DNA from: Burkholderiaceae bacterium
GTDB taxonomy: Bacteria > Pseudomonadota > Gammaproteobacteria > Burkholderiales > Burkholderiaceae
NCBI GenBank assembly: GCA_947462685.1
Contig: CANHPL010000019.1
Location: forward strand, 1 to 44,491
Direction: 5' to 3'
Length of the DNA stretch: 44,491 nucleotides
The translations under genes were made by a program, and so were the position numbers. Positions 36,831-44,491 of the stretch are shown piece by piece. The notes under the pieces were generated by a model that had not been told where the DNA came from, made no database searches, and was given only the letters and a program-made list of their open reading frames with translations. Numbering within the stretch: the first letter of the stretch is position 1; the number at the start of each line of letters is the position of its first letter.

Positions 36831-37742
36831 ATGACGACATTTGAGAAAACTGCCGGCTGGTTAGATTGGTATTCCAACCCAAGCCAACCACGCTTTCAAT
36901 TACCCAAGGGTTCTGTAGATGCTCACTGCCATGTCTTTGGACCTGGTCACCTATTTCCATTTGCCCCCGAAAGAAAATATACTCCCTGCGATGCGAGTTA
37001 TGAGCAACTATTTGCCCTTCGAGATCGTTTGGGTTTTGATAAGAATGTTATTGTCCAAGCAACTTGCCACGGGGCTGACAATAGTGCCATGGTGGATGCA
37101 CTTCATCGAAGTGAAGGTCGTGCCAGAGGTGTTGCAACTGTAAGGCGGGATATTTCTGATCAAGAACTCGAAAGACTTCACGCTGCTGGAGTCAGAGGCG
37201 TTCGATTTAATTTTGTTAAACGATTGGTTGATTTCACGCCCAAAGAAGAATTACTCGAAATTGCCCATCGCATCAACAATTTTGGCTGGCATATTGTTAT
37301 TTATTTTGAAGCAGTCGACTTACCTGAATTATGGGATTTTTTTACAGCCCTACCAACACGTGTTGTCGTTGATCACATGGGACGTCCAGATGTTAGTCTG
37401 CCGATGGGTGGGCCACAATTTCAGCTCTTCGTCCAACTCATGCGTGAGCATGAAAATATTTGGAGCAAAGTTACTTGTCCTGAAAGACTTTCTGTAACAG
37501 GTCCTAAGGCCTTACATGGAGAACAGCAGGCCTATAGGGACGTTGTACCATTTGCTAAATATTTAGTTGAAAATTTTACTGATCGAGTTCTAACTGGCAC
37601 AGATTGGCCCCACCCTAATCTGAAAGACCACATGCCAGATGATGGCTTATTAGTCGATTGGATACCACAGATTGCCAATACAGAAAAACTGCAACAGGCC
37701 TTGCTCGTTGACAACCCTAACCGATTGTATTGGAGTAACTAA
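36831..37742 (+). CDS. ligI: 2-pyrone-4,6-dicarboxylate hydrolase
   Basis: Product of 303 residues, an amidohydrolase-superfamily lactonase opening 2-pyrone-4,6-dicarboxylate to 4-oxalomesaconate. Visible are DAHCHVFGPGHLFPFAPERK near 28-47, AGVRGVRFNFVKRLVD near 120, VVDHMGRPDVS near 180, and LTGTDWPHPNLKDHMPDDG near 250 with the catalytic Asp. LigI works without the usual metal. The ATG at 36831 is favoured over an in-frame TTG at 36819 which overlaps the ligK stop; neither has a strong ribosome site. Its TAA is at once followed by the ligA ATG. Confidence 0.95.
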   Translation: MTTFEKTAGWLDWYSNPSQPRFQLPKGSVDAHCHVFGPGHLFPFAPERKYTPCDASYEQLFALRDRLGFDKNVIVQATCHGADNSAMVDALHRSEGRARGVATVRRDISDQELERLHAAGVRGVRFNFVKRLVDFTPKEELLEIAHRINNFGWHIVIYFEAVDLPELWDFFTALPTRVVVDHMGRPDVSLPMGGPQFQLFVQLMREHENIWSKVTCPERLSVTGPKALHGEQQAYRDVVPFAKYLVENFTDRVLTGTDWPHPNLKDHMPDDGLLVDWIPQIANTEKLQQALLVDNPNRLYWSN

Positions 37743-38132
37743 ATGCTTGATTATTACGATGCCTTTAAAAAAATACCCGGTACTGTCATATTTGATGCCA
37801 CTCAATCCAGAATTGGTTATCACCTTAATATGTTTGCCATGTCGCTCATGAAAGAGGCAAACCGTACCTCATTTAAAGCGGATGAGGATACTTATCTCAA
37901 ACAATTTCCGATGACGGATGAACAACACCAAGCAGTACGCGAACGCAACTATAACCAAATGATTCAGCTTGGGGGCAATATTTATTTTTTAGCCAAAATT
38001 GGTGCGACGGATGGGCACTCCTTTCAGAAGCTTGCCTCACTCATGACTGGCATGCCAGAGGAAAGTTATCGACAAATGATGATTGCTGGCGGGCGTAATC
38101 CCTCTATGCCTGTTGGACCTGTGGAGAAATAA
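37743..38132 (+). CDS. ligA: protocatechuate 4,5-dioxygenase alpha subunit
   Basis: Product of 129 residues, the small subunit that covers the active site of LigB. Helical family signatures are IPGTVIFDATQSRIGYHLNM and NMIQLGGNIYFLAKIGATDG-like text near residues 78-98 (here read as YNQMIQLGGNIYFLAKIG), followed by MTGMPEESYRQMMIAGGR. The start has GGAG seven bases upstream. It directly abuts ligB, as expected for subunits made in equal amounts. Confidence 0.96.
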   Translation: MLDYYDAFKKIPGTVIFDATQSRIGYHLNMFAMSLMKEANRTSFKADEDTYLKQFPMTDEQHQAVRERNYNQMIQLGGNIYFLAKIGATDGHSFQKLASLMTGMPEESYRQMMIAGGRNPSMPVGPVEK

Positions 38133-39919
<1,787 letters not shown>

Positions 39920-39927
39920 GAAAAGAT

Positions 39928-42431
<2,504 letters not shown>

Positions 42432-42624
42432 AAGTTACATATCCTAGAAGAACTAAAATTATAATAACTCAATAAAAACAATAACTTAAAAAGAAAAAAG
42501 TTTTTTATATTTTTTCCAATTTTTGTCAACTTTAAAGAAATGACTGCGTTGAATATACAGGTTAATCAATTTATATGAAATGTTAAAACTTGAGTGGCCT
42601 AGTTGATCAAAAACGGAGATTGAA

Positions 42625-42819
42625 ATGAAAACGAATAATGTAAGTAGACAATCGGCAAATCCTACCTTAGGTGGTTCAGATATTCAAGAGCTCGACACTT
42701 TTAATCGTCGCAGAGCTGCCCGAGGTCTCTTACCAGTTACTCAGGAAGAGTTTAACGAGCTATTAATGAAAATTACTGGATTCGCATCATTTGCTTTCTC
42801 AACGCCGACAGTTCATTAA
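42625..42819 (+). CDS. 64-residue protein of unknown function
   Basis: A short gene with a good ribosome site (GGAG, seven bases before the ATG) and a strong terminator 17 bases after the stop. The product is soluble and partly charged: a polar start (NNVSRQSANPTLGGSD), then ELDTFNRRRAARGLLPVTQE which looks like a helix-turn pair, and a hydrophobic end (FASFAFSTPTV). No signal peptide or membrane helix. The stand-alone unit with its own terminator suggests a well-expressed small protein. No family recognised. Confidence 0.7.
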   Translation: MKTNNVSRQSANPTLGGSDIQELDTFNRRRAARGLLPVTQEEFNELLMKITGFASFAFSTPTVH

Positions 42820-42836
42820 GAATCCGGACATGTTCC

Positions 42837-42864
42837 AAAAAGGAGCCAATTGGCTCCTTTTTTA
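42837..42864 (+). terminator. strong intrinsic terminator
   Basis: AAAAAGGAGCC and GGCTCCTTTTT form an 11-base perfect stem around an AATT loop, ending in a T run. It closes the 64-residue gene and insulates the thioesterase gene that follows. Confidence 0.93.
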
Positions 42865-42901
42865 TTGCTTAAACTAATCTATATCATTTATATTACTTAG
42901 C

Positions 42902-43342
42902 ATGGCATATATAGACTTTACTTTTTTTCACCCACTTCGTGTGCGCTGGGCTGAAGTTGATATGCAATCCGTTGTCTTCAATGGGCACTACTTGACATAT
43001 TTTGATGTCGCCCTGACGGAGTATTGGCGCGTGGTCAAATTACCTTCACCGCTGATACAAGCCGAAGAGGGTGTGGAGCTATTTGTTAAAAAAGCAACGC
43101 TTGAGTATCATGCCTCAGCTCAGTTTGATGATGATCTCCAAATCGGCGTCAGAGCGAGCAGAGTAGGTAAAACTTCGTTAACCATCCTCCTGGAAATCTA
43201 TCGCAACGAGACACTACTGGTAAATGGTGAAATGATTTATGTCTACGTCAATACGAGCCAAGGAAAAAGCACCCCTATTCCGAAGGATTGGATAGAGATG
43301 CTTACTCAATATGAACCCGCGTCTTCACTCATGAAGGCTTAA
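42902..43342 (+). CDS. acyl-CoA thioesterase, hotdog fold (4-hydroxybenzoyl-CoA thioesterase/YbgC type)
   Basis: Product of 146 residues. The catalytic region VRWAEVDMQSVVFNGHYLTY has the Asp of the YbgC/4HBT family near residue 20, followed by FDVALTEYWR helix. The rest fits one hotdog domain. Such enzymes hydrolyse acyl-CoA thioesters in the cytoplasm. The closeness of the 4-hydroxybenzoate operon makes 4-hydroxybenzoyl-CoA a tempting substrate, but a terminator separates the genes and the family is broad. It is convergent with the isomerase gene downstream. Confidence 0.88.
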   Translation: MAYIDFTFFHPLRVRWAEVDMQSVVFNGHYLTYFDVALTEYWRVVKLPSPLIQAEEGVELFVKKATLEYHASAQFDDDLQIGVRASRVGKTSLTILLEIYRNETLLVNGEMIYVYVNTSQGKSTPIPKDWIEMLTQYEPASSLMKA

Positions 43343-43351
43343 TTTGAAGTA

Positions 43352-44173
43352 TTAATTTACTTTAGCAATTGTGGTCTTTTTAATAAGTGCATCAATTGAT
43401 TCTTGTTTTTTTCTTGCTAAGAGCCCTTGATAAATATTACCTTTGGCTTCATCAAAGCTTGGCATTTTAAACTTACGCACTTCATCAACGCGAACAACAT
43501 GCCAACCGATATTTGTTTTGGTCGGCTTTGAGTCAAGCTTCCCTTTGGTTAAGTTCACTAGCGCATCCCCGAGAGGTGCTACGACCATATCTGGCAATAC
43601 CCAATTAGAAATTGCACCACCTTGTGCGCCACTCGATTTTTCTAGAGATTTTTCTTTAGCAAGCTTTTCGAAAGAAGCCCCACCATTAATTTGCGTGATT
43701 AAACTAGTAGCTTCTGCTTCAGATGCCACGACAATTTGCGACACTTTATATTCGTTTGAATTACGACCCTCTTTTGTCAAATTGGCTTGACGATCATAAT
43801 CAGCCTTCACGTCAGACTCATTAATGGGATGCGCCTTGAGATAGTCTTCAAACCATAATTCTTGTAAAAATTGCTGTTGCGCTAATTTGATTTTTTCTGG
43901 GTTATCACCTTTCTTATCAATACCCAATTTTTTGACATCTTGCAAAATTGCCTCTTTTAGAATGAGGTCGTTCACAATAACTTGGCGTAATTCCGCAGAA
44001 TCTTGAGCACCTCTAGCGATGGCATTTTTAACAAAACCATCCACTTCTTTTTGCATGATCTTCGTGCCATTGACAGTAACAATTGCGCCAGTGGCACTCG
44101 TTTGCGCCTGCACAACCGCATAAGGAAATACTACAACGAGGAAAGAGGAAAACACCAAATGATTCAATTTCAT
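43352..44173 (-). CDS. exported parvulin-type peptidylprolyl isomerase
   Basis: Predicted product of 273 residues. A signal peptide (LVFSSFLVVVFPYAVVQAQ) is followed by a SurA/PrsA-like helical part (about 25-130) and a rotamase domain (about 135-235) with YKVSQIVVASEAEATSLI, GGASFEKLAKEKSLEKSSG, GGAISNWV and NIGWHVVRVDEVR. It helps fold exported or outer-membrane proteins by proline isomerisation and chaperone action. The ATG at 44173 is chosen: AAGGA is six bases upstream and the signal peptide starts there; a frame from 44209 has no such support. Confidence 0.92.
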   Translation of the reverse strand: MKLNHLVFSSFLVVVFPYAVVQAQTSATGAIVTVNGTKIMQKEVDGFVKNAIARGAQDSAELRQVIVNDLILKEAILQDVKKLGIDKKGDNPEKIKLAQQQFLQELWFEDYLKAHPINESDVKADYDRQANLTKEGRNSNEYKVSQIVVASEAEATSLITQINGGASFEKLAKEKSLEKSSGAQGGAISNWVLPDMVVAPLGDALVNLTKGKLDSKPTKTNIGWHVVRVDEVRKFKMPSFDEAKGNIYQGLLARKKQESIDALIKKTTIAKVN

Positions 44174-44227
44174 GAAAATTCCTTTTAGTAATATGTAATC
44201 ATTGTACAAGTCAAATACGTCAAATGA

Positions 44228-44491
44228 TTAATCACTTTTCCCTGTCATACTTAAAGCAACTGCTTGAGCAACTTTGATGCCATCTACCCCTGCAGATAAA
44301 ATTCCACCAGCATATCCAGCCCCTTCTCCAGCTGGGTATAAGCCTTTAACATTAAGACTTTGATAATTGTGCCCTCTGGTCATTCGAAGAGGTGAGGAAG
44401 TTCTTGTTTCTACACCTGTTAAAACAGCATCTTGCATCGCAAAACCTTTAATTTTTTTATCAAAAGCTGGTAACGCCTCTTGCATGGCTTC
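44228..44491 (-). CDS. FAD-dependent oxidoreductase, C-terminal end (partial)
   Basis: Only the last 87 codons are in the window; the gene runs past its right edge. The text EALPAFDKKIKGFAMQDAVL, then LTGVETRTSSPLRMTRG and LYPAGEGAGYAGGILSAGVD matches the C-terminus of the large uncharacterised NAD(P)/FAD-dependent dehydrogenases (COG2509 type), where GEGAGYAGGI binds FAD. Proteins of this group are usually over 500 residues long. The function is unknown. The stop is 54 bases before the isomerase start on the same strand. Confidence 0.9.
   Translation of the reverse strand, partial: EAMQEALPAFDKKIKGFAMQDAVLTGVETRTSSPLRMTRGHNYQSLNVKGLYPAGEGAGYAGGILSAGVDGIKVAQAVALSMTGKSD

Overview
The window looks like a chromosomal segment of an A+T-rich betaproteobacterium of the Burkholderiales, most like Polynucleobacter or a relative. 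This rests on the gene content (ftsK-lolA-serS, trxB, ppa, nadE-glnB, a phasin, a Bug/TctC binding protein, a protocatechuate 4,5-cleavage operon) together with the low G+C. The genus is an inference; no 16S gene is present.

Region 1 (1-11.5 kb) is the accessory part. After a tRNA-Ser(CGA) comes a cluster of exported proteins: two large proteins with a signal peptide, a kinesin-light-chain-type TPR array and a C-terminal CHAT caspase-like protease domain, flanking a CHASE2 membrane sensor and a small secreted protein. A secreted protein with a Ca-binding-like loop and a lipoprotein follow. Eroded coding remnants lie among them (3799-4248, 172-243, 11405-11492). The cluster reads as a periplasmic sensor/protease system with no assigned function and is the best candidate for something undescribed.

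Region 2 (11.5-23.1 kb) is mostly housekeeping: an orphan ModA-like binding protein, then serS, lolA and ftsK on the minus strand (rarA, usually between lolA and serS, is absent), then trxB, ppa, nadE and glnB on the plus strand, a phasin, an EamA transporter and an SDR dehydrogenase.

Region 3 (23.1-34 kb) is mixed metabolism and envelope: two small membrane proteins, pirin and DOPA-dioxygenase-like genes, a site-2 protease, a membrane-anchored TAXI protein paired with a glutamate-synthase-like FMN enzyme, a PsiF-like small protein, an APC permease, an exported alpha/beta hydrolase coupled to an M23 peptidase, and an uncharacterised exported protein.

Region 4 (34-42.1 kb) is one long plus-strand operon: a Bug binding protein, ligJ, ligK, ligI, ligA, ligB, ligC, an aldo/keto reductase and pobA. 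Together these take 4-hydroxybenzoate through protocatechuate, 4-carboxy-2-hydroxymuconate semialdehyde, 2-pyrone-4,6-dicarboxylate and 4-oxalomesaconate to pyruvate and oxaloacetate. No regulator, permease or LigU-type isomerase is in the window.

Region 5 (42.1-44.5 kb) holds a probably frameshifted small exported protein, a 64-residue gene with a strong terminator, a hotdog thioesterase, an exported parvulin-type isomerase, and the C-terminal end of an FAD-dependent oxidoreductase cut by the window edge. No CRISPR array, rRNA, transposase or integrase was seen.
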